Below are positions 16,668 to 24,802 of a stretch of 64,000 nucleotides of DNA, in pieces. Position 1 is the stretch's first letter, and each line of letters starts with the position of its first letter. The stretch comes from Eubacterium sp. (GTDB taxonomy: Bacteria > Bacillota > Clostridia > Oscillospirales > Acutalibacteraceae), in contig JAFLRZ010000006.1 in the NCBI GenBank assembly GCA_022511225.1, forward strand, positions 38,620 to 102,619, in the 5' to 3' direction. The notes beneath the pieces are model-generated. The model was not told the origin of the DNA. It did no database searches and worked only from the letters and a program-made list of their open reading frames with translations. The translations under genes were made by a program, and so were the position numbers.

Positions 16668-17189
16668 ATGGGATTCAAGGATTTTCTCAAAGGTATGGTC
16701 GGTGACAGCGACGACGAGTTTGAAGATATTTACGAGGACAATTACAAAGATGAAAACACGTTTGGTATAGAACCTCCGAGAAGCCGAGATCGTGAACAAG
16801 AAAGAGAAAGACAAAGGCGTGAGCGTGATAGGGGCAGACGTGATGACTACGTACAAAACGAGCGCCCGAGACGCAGGCACGAAAGCGACAAGGTTGTAAA
16901 TATTCACACTACTACTCAGCTTCAGGTTGTGCTTGCAAATCCTGACAAGTATGAGGAGGCAGCGGCTATTGCCGATAATCTTTCTCATAACAGGGCAGTA
17001 GTGCTTAATATAGAGAGAACAAATCGTGATGAAGCACGCAGACTGCTTGACTTTTTAACCGGCGCCGCATACGCAAGTAACGGACAAATCAAAAGAGTTT
17101 CAAACGGCACTTATCTCATAACACCGTATAATGTTGACGTTATGGGTGACTTGCTTGATGAGCTTGAAAATAACGGAATGTTCGGGTAA
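16668..17189 (+). CDS. sepF: Cell division protein SepF
   Basis: Cytoplasmic FtsZ partner that anchors and bundles FtsZ filaments at mid-cell. The 173-residue protein has the N-terminal amphipathic membrane-binding segment (MGFKDFLKGMVG), an acidic then strongly basic Arg-rich linker (about 20-70) and the conserved SepF domain (about 78-165, with NPDKYEEAAAIAD, RAVVLNIE and LDFLTGAAYA). The linker is richer in Arg and Glu than in Bacillus. GAAGGAGAAGAG precedes the ATG. It lies between ylmE and divIVA; ylmG and ylmH, usual neighbours in Bacillus, are absent. Confidence 0.95.
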   Translation: MGFKDFLKGMVGDSDDEFEDIYEDNYKDENTFGIEPPRSRDREQERERQRRERDRGRRDDYVQNERPRRRHESDKVVNIHTTTQLQVVLANPDKYEEAAAIADNLSHNRAVVLNIERTNRDEARRLLDFLTGAAYASNGQIKRVSNGTYLITPYNVDVMGDLLDELENNGMFG

Positions 17190-17230
17190 ACAGAAAAGAG
17201 AAAGTTAACAGAAAAAGGAGAATATAAATT

Positions 17231-18529
17231 ATGCTTACACCAAATCAGATTCGTGAAAAAAGACTCACAGTAGTTGACGAGCAGGGCTATGACCGTGAGG
17301 AGGTTAACCTCTTTCTTGCCGAGGTAATAGAATCCTATGAAGCTCTTGTAAGTGAAAACAAAGAGCTTTATCGAAAAATGGACGTGCTTGCAAATCGTAT
17401 TGAGGAGTACAGAGAGGAAGAGGCATCTATTACAAAGACGCTTTTAAATGCGCAGAAAATGGCAGACAAGGTTGCAGACGATGCAAAGGCTCAGGCAGAA
17501 AGCACAATTGCCCAGAGCACTGCTTCTGCTCAGAAGATTGTTACCGATGCAAACGAAAAGGCAGACAAAATAATTGCTGAGGCAAGAGATTTTGTAGCGA
17601 AGCTTAATGCTGAAAAAACTGCTGAGGCTGAAGAAATTGTTGCTTCTGCAGAAAAAAGAGCAAACGATGCAATAAACGGCGCAAAAATGCTTGGCAATGA
17701 TGCTCTCGTGCAGGCACACCGCTTGTGCAAAGAGCTTGTAGCAAATGCAAAGGCAGAGGCTGACAGCTATGCCGAGCTTACCGCAGTAGTTAAATCAGAT
17801 GCAGAAGAATTTACAAAAATTCTTAAATCACTTTACAGTACACAGCTTGAAAAGCTTTCATCAGCTGAAAATAACTTTTCAGACACTTCCGAGAAAAAGA
17901 CAGAGATAGAAGTACTCGAATCCGCTTTTCTCAGCAAGCTTGAAACAGTTGAGAAAATCATCGGTGTTCAGCCTGATGCCGAGGAGGCTCTGCCTGCAGA
18001 GGAAGAAACCCCTGAAGCAGAAGAAAATGAAGTGATTGATGAAGTAGATGAAGTTGAAGAAACAGAAGAGGTTGAAGAAGCAGAAGAAATCGAAACTGCT
18101 TTGCAAGACAGCGCAGAAGATATCGACGGCGAGCTTGATTTTGATATAATTGAAGAAGATGGCGCAGCTGAGGAATATGATGAGGTTGACGAAATAATTG
18201 AATCTCTTGAAAATGCTCCTGCATATGAATATGATGAGATTGACAGTGAAGAAGAGGAGAGTGCTCCTCCGACTGAAGAGGAGGTGCAAAGCGCACTCGA
18301 CGCTTTCACGGCAGACGAAATCACTCCGATTACTCAGACGGCAACTTCGATACCTGAGATTGATGATGAGCCTGAATTTGAAAGCAATCTTGCATTTGAA
18401 AGCTTCTTTAACGTAGACAAGAATGCAGGCAAAACCGACGAGGTGATTTCACTCATTCCACCTGAGGAAGACGAAGATGATGAGACTGACGAAACAAGAT
18501 TCAGAGGCTTTTTCAAAAAGAAAAAATAA
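17231..18529 (+). CDS. divIVA: DivIVA-family cell-division/polarity protein with long acidic tail
   Basis: A 432-residue coiled-coil scaffold. The N-terminus (LTPNQIREKRL and GYDREEVNLFLAEV, residues 2-30) is the DivIVA membrane-curvature domain. Residues 35-230 are heptad-type coiled coil rich in Ala, Glu and Lys. The C-terminal half (about 245-420) is an extremely acidic low-complexity tail of Glu/Asp with Val, Ala and Ser, ending in a basic RGFFKKKK. DivIVA homologues are usually 160-250 residues, so the tail is an unusual extension that may bind client proteins. AAAAGGAG precedes the ATG. Located between sepF and ileS as in many Bacillota. Confidence 0.92.
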   Translation: MLTPNQIREKRLTVVDEQGYDREEVNLFLAEVIESYEALVSENKELYRKMDVLANRIEEYREEEASITKTLLNAQKMADKVADDAKAQAESTIAQSTASAQKIVTDANEKADKIIAEARDFVAKLNAEKTAEAEEIVASAEKRANDAINGAKMLGNDALVQAHRLCKELVANAKAEADSYAELTAVVKSDAEEFTKILKSLYSTQLEKLSSAENNFSDTSEKKTEIEVLESAFLSKLETVEKIIGVQPDAEEALPAEEETPEAEENEVIDEVDEVEETEEVEEAEEIETALQDSAEDIDGELDFDIIEEDGAAEEYDEVDEIIESLENAPAYEYDEIDSEEEESAPPTEEEVQSALDAFTADEITPITQTATSIPEIDDEPEFESNLAFESFFNVDKNAGKTDEVISLIPPEEDEDDETDETRFRGFFKKKK

Positions 18530-18553
18530 ACCTGACATAAGGAGTTAATAATA

Positions 18554-21349
18554 ATGGACTACAATCAAACATTAAATTTACCAAAAACCGAATTCCCGAT
18601 GCGAGCAGGACTTCCTACAAGAGAGCCTGAAATTCTTGACCGCTGGGAAGCTAACGACCAGTACGCAAGACTTATGAAGCATAACGAAGGCAAGCCTCTT
18701 TTCGTGCTTCACGACGGTCCTCCGTATGCAAACGGCGATATTCATATCGGACACGCACTTAATAAAACTATTAAGGACTTTATCGTAAGATATAAGAATA
18801 TGACAGGTTTTCAGTCACCGTTTGTTCCGGGATGGGATACTCACGGTCTTCCTACAGAGCTTGCTGCAAGAAAAAAGGCAGGAATCAGTGCTGAAACAAA
18901 TATTTCTGATTTAGAGCTTCGCAAAATCTGCCACGATACTGCGATGAACTACGTTGATTTACAGCGTGAGTCATTCAAAAGACTTGGTATCATTGCCGAG
19001 TGGGATAACCCATATATTACTCTCCAGAAGGAGTTTGAGCAGGAGCAGATTAAGGTGTTTGCTTCAATGGCATCAAAGGGCTATATCTATAAGGGACTCA
19101 AGCCTGTTTACTGGTGCCCTGACTGTAACACTGCTCTTGCAGAGGCAGAAATTGAGTATGCCGAGGATCCTTGTCATTCAATCTACGTTAAGTTTAACGT
19201 AACAGACGATATGGGTAAGCTTACTGCTATGGGTGCGGACCTTGCAAAGACATACTTTGTTATCTGGACAACAACTACTTGGACTCTTCCTGCAAACGTT
19301 GCAATTTGTGTAGGCCCTAACTATGAGTATTCACTCATTAAGTCAGGCGACGAATTTTACGTTATGGCAACCGATCTCGCTCCTGCTGCAATGGAAGCAA
19401 AGGGCGTTACTGATTATGAAACAGTAGGTATCCTTCGCGGAAGCGAGCTTGAATATATGAAGACTCAGCATCCTTTTATTGACAGAACTTCACTCGTAAT
19501 CGTTGGCGACCACGTTACCTTGGAGAGCGGTACAGGATGCGTTCATACAGCTCCGGGTCACGGTGTTGATGACTTTATCGTATGCAAGAATTATCCTGAA
19601 ATTCCGATTATCGTTCCTGTAGACGCAAAGGGAAGACTTACAGAGGAAGCCGGTCAGTTTGCAGGGCTTACAACTGACGAAGCAAACAAGCCTATCGCTA
19701 TGCATCTTGAAGAAACGGGTGCACTCTTTGCACTTAAGAAAATCGAGCACCAGTATCCGCATTGCTGGAGATGTCATAAGCCTATCATTTTCCGTGCAAC
19801 AAGCCAGTGGTTCTGCTCTGTTGACGATTTCAAGGAGGATGCTGTCAAAGCTGCCGAGGATGTTAAATGGTATCCTGAGTGGGGTAAGGACAGACTTCAG
19901 TCAATGGTACAGGAAAGAGCAGACTGGTGTATTTCTCGTCAAAGAAAATGGGGCGTTCCTATCCCTGTTGTATATTGTCAGGACTGCGGCAAGGAAATCA
20001 TTGATAACGATGTTATGATGAAGATTTCCGATATTTTCGGCAAAGAAGGATCAGATGCATGGTTTGCTCACGATGCCGAATACTTCCTTCCTGATGGCTT
20101 CAAATGCCCTCACTGCGGCAGCGACAAGGGCTTTGACAAGGAAAAGGATATTATGGACGTATGGTTTGATTCAGGCTCATCTCATGCAGCTGTTTGCAAG
20201 AACAGACCATACTTAAAGCGTCCTGCAGACGTTTATATGGAGGGTGCCGACCAATACCGCGGATGGTTCCAGTCATCACTTTTAACTGCTATTGCAGGCG
20301 GTGAAAAGAAGTCTCCTTATGAGCAGATTATCACACACGGCTGGACTGTTGACGGAGAGGGCAGAAAGATGTCAAAGTCACTCGGCAACGGTATTGCTCC
20401 TCAGGATATAATTAAACAGTACGGTGCGGATATTCTCAGACTATGGGTTGCAAGTGCAGATTATCACGCAGATATTCGAATCAGCAAGGAAATTCTTAAG
20501 CAGATTTCGGATAACTACAGAAAGCTCAGAAATACTGCAAGATACTGCATTGGTAATCTTTATGACTTTAACCCTGACACTGATATGGTTTCTAATGACG
20601 AGCTTGAAGAGCTTGACAAGTACGCTCTTATGAAGCTTGATGAAGCTATCGAGATTGCAAGAAAGGGTTATGATGAATACGATTATCATACGACTGCATA
20701 CGCAATTCATAACTTCTGCGTTGTTGATATGAGTAACTTCTACTTTGACGTGCTCAAGGACAGACTTTATACCTCTGCTCCCGAAAGTGCAACAAGAAGA
20801 GCTGCACAGACAGTTCTTTACAAGGTGCTTGACGCTCTTACCCTTATGCTCACACCTATTCTTGCATACACTGCAGACGAAATCTGGCAGGCAATGCCTC
20901 ACGACAGCAGTAAGAATACAGAGTCACCGCTCTTCAACGATATTCCGAATGCCGATTATATTGAGGCTGACGAAGAGTTTATGAACAAGTGGGATTTAAT
21001 CCATCAGGTAAGAACTGACGTTCAGAAGGCTCTTGAGCTTGCAAGAGGTGAAAAGGTTATCGGCAAACCGCTTGAGGCAAAGGTAACTCTCTTTGCCGAG
21101 GGAGAGCTTTACGACTTCCTTAAAACTGTTGAAACTGAGCTTCCTGAAATCTTCATCACCTCATACGTTGCCGTTGAAAACGGCGAGGGTGCCGTAAAGG
21201 GCGACGTTGACGGTCTTTCAGTTACAGTTGAAAAGGCAGACGGTGAGAAGTGCGAGCGTTGCTGGAAGTATTCACATTCAGTCGGCGATAGCTCTGACCA
21301 TCCGACACTTTGCGCTCATTGTGCAGAGGTAATGGCAGAGATTGGTTAA
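18554..21349 (+). CDS. ileS: Isoleucyl-tRNA synthetase
   Basis: Charges tRNA-Ile. The 931-residue class I synthetase has the HIGH motif in GDIHIGHALNK (about 61-71), the CP1 editing domain with TTTTWTLPANVA (about 236-247) and GTGCVHTAPGHG, the KMSKS motif in GRKMSKSLGN (about 605-614) and a C-terminal zinc finger CERCW ... CAHC (about 903-925). This is the eubacterial form with the terminal zinc site. Only 24 bases separate it from divIVA, so no T-box leader fits here and it is probably read from the upstream operon promoter, although an internal promoter cannot be excluded. Confidence 0.98.
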   Translation: MDYNQTLNLPKTEFPMRAGLPTREPEILDRWEANDQYARLMKHNEGKPLFVLHDGPPYANGDIHIGHALNKTIKDFIVRYKNMTGFQSPFVPGWDTHGLPTELAARKKAGISAETNISDLELRKICHDTAMNYVDLQRESFKRLGIIAEWDNPYITLQKEFEQEQIKVFASMASKGYIYKGLKPVYWCPDCNTALAEAEIEYAEDPCHSIYVKFNVTDDMGKLTAMGADLAKTYFVIWTTTTWTLPANVAICVGPNYEYSLIKSGDEFYVMATDLAPAAMEAKGVTDYETVGILRGSELEYMKTQHPFIDRTSLVIVGDHVTLESGTGCVHTAPGHGVDDFIVCKNYPEIPIIVPVDAKGRLTEEAGQFAGLTTDEANKPIAMHLEETGALFALKKIEHQYPHCWRCHKPIIFRATSQWFCSVDDFKEDAVKAAEDVKWYPEWGKDRLQSMVQERADWCISRQRKWGVPIPVVYCQDCGKEIIDNDVMMKISDIFGKEGSDAWFAHDAEYFLPDGFKCPHCGSDKGFDKEKDIMDVWFDSGSSHAAVCKNRPYLKRPADVYMEGADQYRGWFQSSLLTAIAGGEKKSPYEQIITHGWTVDGEGRKMSKSLGNGIAPQDIIKQYGADILRLWVASADYHADIRISKEILKQISDNYRKLRNTARYCIGNLYDFNPDTDMVSNDELEELDKYALMKLDEAIEIARKGYDEYDYHTTAYAIHNFCVVDMSNFYFDVLKDRLYTSAPESATRRAAQTVLYKVLDALTLMLTPILAYTADEIWQAMPHDSSKNTESPLFNDIPNADYIEADEEFMNKWDLIHQVRTDVQKALELARGEKVIGKPLEAKVTLFAEGELYDFLKTVETELPEIFITSYVAVENGEGAVKGDVDGLSVTVEKADGEKCERCWKYSHSVGDSSDHPTLCAHCAEVMAEIG

Positions 21350-21380
21350 ATAATTATAAATTGTTTCAGGTGGTGATTTT

Positions 21381-21875
21381 GTGAAGCTTAAGAATAAAAA
21401 TATCTGGTGTACCGTAATGGTTTGTTTAATCGTAGCATTTGACCAGATAACGAAGTATTTAGCAAAATCACACCTTTCAAACAGTGATGCTGTTACGCTT
21501 ATAGACGGCTTTCTTGAATTCAGATATGCCGAAAATACAGGCATGGCTTTTTCTGCATTAAGCGGAGGCAGATGGTTTTTTATCGTTTTGACTTTCGTAG
21601 TCGCAATAGGTGTTATAGTTTTTATGTCTAAGAAAAAAACACAGAGCGATTTATGGCTTTTCTGGACTCTCGGTGTGCTCTTATCAGGCGCGATAGGCAA
21701 TCTTATTGACAGAGTGTTATTTGGCTTCGTTATTGATTTCATAAATCCTACTTTTGTGGATTTTGCAATTTTCAATATAGCAGACTGCGCCGTTACACTT
21801 GGCACAATCAGCCTTATCGCCTATATGCTTTTTGATGCTTTTAAGAAGAAAGACAAGGAGCATAGAGATGAGTGA
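21381..21875 (+). CDS. lspA: Lipoprotein signal peptidase (signal peptidase II)
   Basis: Integral membrane aspartic protease that cleaves signal peptides from prolipoproteins after Lgt has lipidated them. The 164-residue product has four predicted transmembrane helices and the family motifs FDQITKY, YAENTGMAFS, GNLIDRV, VIDFIN and IFNIADCAV. The two catalytic Asp are in VIDF and NIAD. GTG start preceded by AGGTGGTGA. It overlaps rluD by 8 bases, the usual lspA-rluD pairing. The partner enzyme Lgt is encoded about 40 kb downstream in this window. Confidence 0.96.
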   Translation: MKLKNKNIWCTVMVCLIVAFDQITKYLAKSHLSNSDAVTLIDGFLEFRYAENTGMAFSALSGGRWFFIVLTFVVAIGVIVFMSKKKTQSDLWLFWTLGVLLSGAIGNLIDRVLFGFVIDFINPTFVDFAIFNIADCAVTLGTISLIAYMLFDAFKKKDKEHRDE

Positions 21876-22791
21876 GCTGATAGATTTTATTGTCGATAGC
21901 GATAGCGCAGGTGTCAGGCTTGACAAGCTCCTTGCCGACAGTCTGAACGACTTTACGCGTAGTGCCCTTACAAAGCTGATAACAGACGGCTGCGTAACAG
22001 TAAACGATAATACCCCTTCAAAAAATTACAAATGCAAAGCAGGGGACAGCGTAATAATCACTGTTCCCGATGCAGTACCGCTTGACGTTGAGGCAGAAAA
22101 TATACCGCTTAACATTGTGTATGAGGATGATGATTTGCTCGTTGTCAATAAGCCCAAGGGGATGGTTGTTCATCCTGCGGCAGGCAATTACACAGGCACT
22201 CTTGTTAATGCGCTTCTCTATCACTGCAAAGACAGTTTAAGCGGTATCAACGGTGTTATAAGACCGGGAATAGTCCATAGAATCGACAAGGACACCTCGG
22301 GACTTCTGATAGTTGCCAAGAACGATACGGCACATCTTAATCTTGCCGAGCAGATAAAGGCGCACTCATTTCACAGAGCTTATCAGGCTGTGGCATACGG
22401 TAATTTTAAGGAGGATGAGGGCACAGTTCATCAGCCAATCGGCAGAAGTCCGAAGGACAGAAAGAAAATGGCTGTGACCGATAAAAATTCAAAAGACGCC
22501 GTAACGCATTATCAGGTGATTAAAAGATACGGCGACTTCACTCATATCCGCTGCGTACTTGAAACGGGGCGCACTCACCAGATAAGAGTTCATATGGCAT
22601 ATCTCGGCCATCCTCTTGCAGGTGACAGCGTATACGGACCGAAAAAGGTTATTACTGCACTTGGCGGTCAATGCCTTCATGCAGGCGAGCTTGGATTCGT
22701 TCATCCGAGAACACAGAAGTATATGGAGTTTAACGCCGAGCTCCCTGAATATTTTACAAGCTTTATAAATAAGCTTAACAATCGATTTTAA
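21868..22791 (+). CDS. RluD-family 23S rRNA pseudouridine synthase
   Basis: Isomerises uridines in 23S rRNA. The 307-residue product has an N-terminal S4 RNA-binding domain (about 12-60, RLDKLLAD and LITDGCVTVNDN) and the RsuA/RluA catalytic domain with the active-site Asp in HRIDKDTSGLLIVAK (about 135-149) and RTHQIRVHMAYLGHPL. AAGGAG precedes the ATG at 21868; the frame extends 23 codons upstream inside lspA but without a site. Called rluD-like (ylyB in Bacillus, also next to lspA). Precise target uridines are not deducible from sequence alone. Confidence 0.93.
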   Translation: MSELIDFIVDSDSAGVRLDKLLADSLNDFTRSALTKLITDGCVTVNDNTPSKNYKCKAGDSVIITVPDAVPLDVEAENIPLNIVYEDDDLLVVNKPKGMVVHPAAGNYTGTLVNALLYHCKDSLSGINGVIRPGIVHRIDKDTSGLLIVAKNDTAHLNLAEQIKAHSFHRAYQAVAYGNFKEDEGTVHQPIGRSPKDRKKMAVTDKNSKDAVTHYQVIKRYGDFTHIRCVLETGRTHQIRVHMAYLGHPLAGDSVYGPKKVITALGGQCLHAGELGFVHPRTQKYMEFNAELPEYFTSFINKLNNRF

Positions 22792-22812
22792 TTAGTAGGC
22801 AGGTGAAAAAAT

Positions 22813-23688
22813 ATGGAGAAAACCTTTGAAAACTGGCTTGTTGTTTCCGATATTGACGGAACGCTTAATAACAAGATAAGAAAGCTTCCGAGAAGAAACT
22901 ATGAAGCTATCAAGAAGTTTACAGAGCTTGGAGGTAATTTTACTCTTGCATCAGGCAGACTTCAGTCAAGTCTTGAGCGAAACTACAACAGAATCACTCC
23001 CAATCAGCCTGCAATCATTCTGAATGGCGCAGGAATTTATGATTATAATAAAAAGAAGATGCTCTGGCAGAACACTATCGGCTCAAAGGGCAGAGAATTC
23101 GTAAAATATATTTCAAAAGAATTTGACGATATATTCAAAAGTGTTGATATAGGTGTATATTTTGCTGACTACGTTTATATTGTAAAAAGCGGACTTTTTG
23201 CAAAGGGCACTATGTATTTTGACAAGGCAAGGCACGAGTATGTAAAGTCTATTGATGACGTTCCTGAGGAAGGTTGGATGAAGGTAATCTTCTGGTCAAA
23301 CCCCGCCGTTATCAATAAGCTCGAACGCCTTATAAAGAAAATGGATAATCCTGATGCTAACTTTATGGCATCATCACTTTTTTCACTCGAGATGCTTCAA
23401 AAGGATACTCACAAGGGTGTCGGCATTATGAAGCTTGCAGATATGCTCGGGATTGAAAAAAGCCACGTCGCAGCCATCGGTGATTACTATAATGACTGGG
23501 ATATGCTAAAGACTGTAGGACTTCCTGCCTGCGCAGGACAAGCACCGAAGTCTATCCATAATATATGCAAGTTTGAGGCTTGTCATTGCAACAAGGGATG
23601 TGTTGCAGATTTGCTTGAATACATAATGTCGGGCAAAGCGGATGAAGCTATACAAGGGTTAAAGGATTCGAACACTAGTCGGTTTTAG
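22813..23688 (+). CDS. HAD-superfamily Cof-type phosphatase
   Basis: A 291-residue cytosolic phosphatase of the Cof/IIB HAD subfamily. Motif I is VVSDIDGTLNNK (about 10-21; nucleophile Asp and acid/base Asp), motif II is LASGR, the conserved Lys is in DTHKGVGIMKLAD and motif IV is AIGDYYNDWDML. The C2-type cap lies between about 85 and 195. Such enzymes dephosphorylate sugar phosphates or cofactors with broad specificity, so the substrate cannot be stated. AGGTG precedes the ATG. The order rluD-Cof with a 21-base gap suggests co-transcription. Confidence 0.9.
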   Translation: MEKTFENWLVVSDIDGTLNNKIRKLPRRNYEAIKKFTELGGNFTLASGRLQSSLERNYNRITPNQPAIILNGAGIYDYNKKKMLWQNTIGSKGREFVKYISKEFDDIFKSVDIGVYFADYVYIVKSGLFAKGTMYFDKARHEYVKSIDDVPEEGWMKVIFWSNPAVINKLERLIKKMDNPDANFMASSLFSLEMLQKDTHKGVGIMKLADMLGIEKSHVAAIGDYYNDWDMLKTVGLPACAGQAPKSIHNICKFEACHCNKGCVADLLEYIMSGKADEAIQGLKDSNTSRF

Positions 23689-23843
23689 CAGGCAGATTTC
23701 CGTCGATACTGCGTTAAACGCCTTGACAATATGGCGCCCGTCAAAACAAAAAGGGCGAAAAGCAACTAAAATAACCGCTGTGAGGCGGCTAAGGTTTGAA
23801 TCTTTTAACCCTAAGGAATTACTTGAAAAACAGGAGTAAAGCT
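23689..23843 (+). other. Intergenic region with several inverted repeats, possible structured RNA
   Basis: The 155 bases before nfo contain GCGTTAAACGC (4-bp stem), TTGAC paired with GTCAA about 12 bases later, GCGCCC paired with GGGCG, CCGC-TGTGA-GGCGG, and GGTTTGAA ... TTTTAACC. The pairings overlap, as in a compact or switching RNA, and the sequence is richer in GC than ordinary intergenic DNA here. An in-frame extension of nfo back to 23796 has no ribosome-binding site. I cannot match it to a known riboswitch or ribozyme. Confidence 0.3.
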
Positions 23844-24674
23844 ATGCTTATTATAGGAGCGCATTTAAGCGCATCAAAGGGATATACTGCAATGCTTAAG
23901 CAGGCACAGGAAATCGGTGCAAATACGTTTCAGTTTTTTACACGAAATCCGCGCGGCGGCAGTGCTAAAGATATAGACGAGAACGACGTTAATACGTTTT
24001 TGTCATTAATGAAAGAGGAGAATTTTCCGATAATTCTTGCTCACGCACCTTATACTCTCAATTGCTGCAGCGCAAAGCCTGAAACGAGGGAGTTTGCCCT
24101 CAATACCTTTGCAGACGACCTTAGAAGAATGGAGTACACTCCTCATCAGCTTTATAATTTTCACCCCGGCTCTCACGTAGGACAGGGTGAAGAGCTTGGA
24201 ATTGAGCTTATTGCCGAAACGCTCAACAAGGTGCTTTTTGAGGATATGACCACAACCGTGCTTCTTGAAACTATGGCTGGTAAAGGCTCTGAGGTAGGAA
24301 AAACCTTTGAAGAGCTCAGGGCGATTATCGACAGAGTAGAGCTTGATGATAAAATGGGAGTCTGCCTTGATACCTGCCACGTTAATGACGCAGGATATGA
24401 TATAGTAAATAATCTTGACGGCGTGCTTGAGGAATTTGATAAGGTGGTCGGAATAGACAGACTTAAGGCTATCCACCTCAATGATTCCAAAAATCCTTTC
24501 AGCGCTCACAAGGACAGACACGAGAAGATAGGCGAGGGTTATATCGGATTAGAAGCTTTTGAAAGAATAATCAACCACCCTCAGCTCAGATCTCTGCCGT
24601 TTTATCTCGAAACACCGAATGAGCTTGAAGGCTATGCAAAGGAAATAGAAACGCTGAGAAATCTTTATAAATAA
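23844..24674 (+). CDS. nfo: Endonuclease IV (AP endonuclease)
   Basis: Zinc-dependent TIM-barrel enzyme that cuts DNA at abasic sites in base excision repair. The 276-residue product shows the family motifs [10 protein letters not shown] (His ligand, N-terminus), [35 protein letters not shown] (Glu ligand), [15 protein letters not shown] (Asp/His ligands) and [28 protein letters not shown] precedes the ATG at 23844. Upstream codons in the same frame belong to the structured intergenic region and are not used. Length and all metal ligands are normal. Confidence 0.96.
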   Translation: MLIIGAHLSASKGYTAMLKQAQEIGANTFQFFTRNPRGGSAKDIDENDVNTFLSLMKEENFPIILAHAPYTLNCCSAKPETREFALNTFADDLRRMEYTPHQLYNFHPGSHVGQGEELGIELIAETLNKVLFEDMTTTVLLETMAGKGSEVGKTFEELRAIIDRVELDDKMGVCLDTCHVNDAGYDIVNNLDGVLEEFDKVVGIDRLKAIHLNDSKNPFSAHKDRHEKIGEGYIGLEAFERIINHPQLRSLPFYLETPNELEGYAKEIETLRNLYK

Positions 24675-24683
24675 CAAAAATAT

Positions 24684-24708
24684 GGGAGGATAATATCCTC
24701 TCCTACGA
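24684..24708 (-). repeat. Short palindromic repeat with GGGAGGAT-AATATCCTC core
   Basis: Plus strand GGGAGGATAATATCCTC at 24684-24700 is followed by TCCTACGA. On the minus strand it reads TCGTAGGAGAGGAT..., resembling the TGTAGGGG elements at 5448 and 9141. The same 17-base core recurs exactly in the hairpin at 56201-56231. Confidence 0.45.
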
Positions 24709-24756
24709 TATAACAGAGGCATCATTATTGCTCGTCCGCATTAATCAAGATAAGAA

Positions 24757-24790
24757 AAAGGCTTGTAGTTTTCACTACAAGCCTTTTGTT
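24757..24790. terminator. Bidirectional rho-independent terminator
   Basis: Perfect 13-bp stem AAAGGCTTGTAGT (24757-24769) with ACTACAAGCCTTT (24774-24786) and a TTTC loop, with A residues on the left and T residues on the right. Serves nfo and the convergent GH3 gene. Confidence 0.9.
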
Positions 24791-24802
24791 ATACCTATTA
24801 AA

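Noticed and set aside
17879-18324. Several minus-strand frames rich in Ser, Phe or His inside divIVA
   Set aside because: Low-complexity Glu/Asp codons of the DivIVA tail give long open antisense frames. They are not genes.
18530-18553. T-box leader before ileS
   Set aside because: Only 24 bases separate divIVA and ileS, too short for a T-box.
21278-21805. 175-residue minus-strand frame over the end of ileS and lspA
   Set aside because: Crosses two certain genes and their junction, has no start signal.
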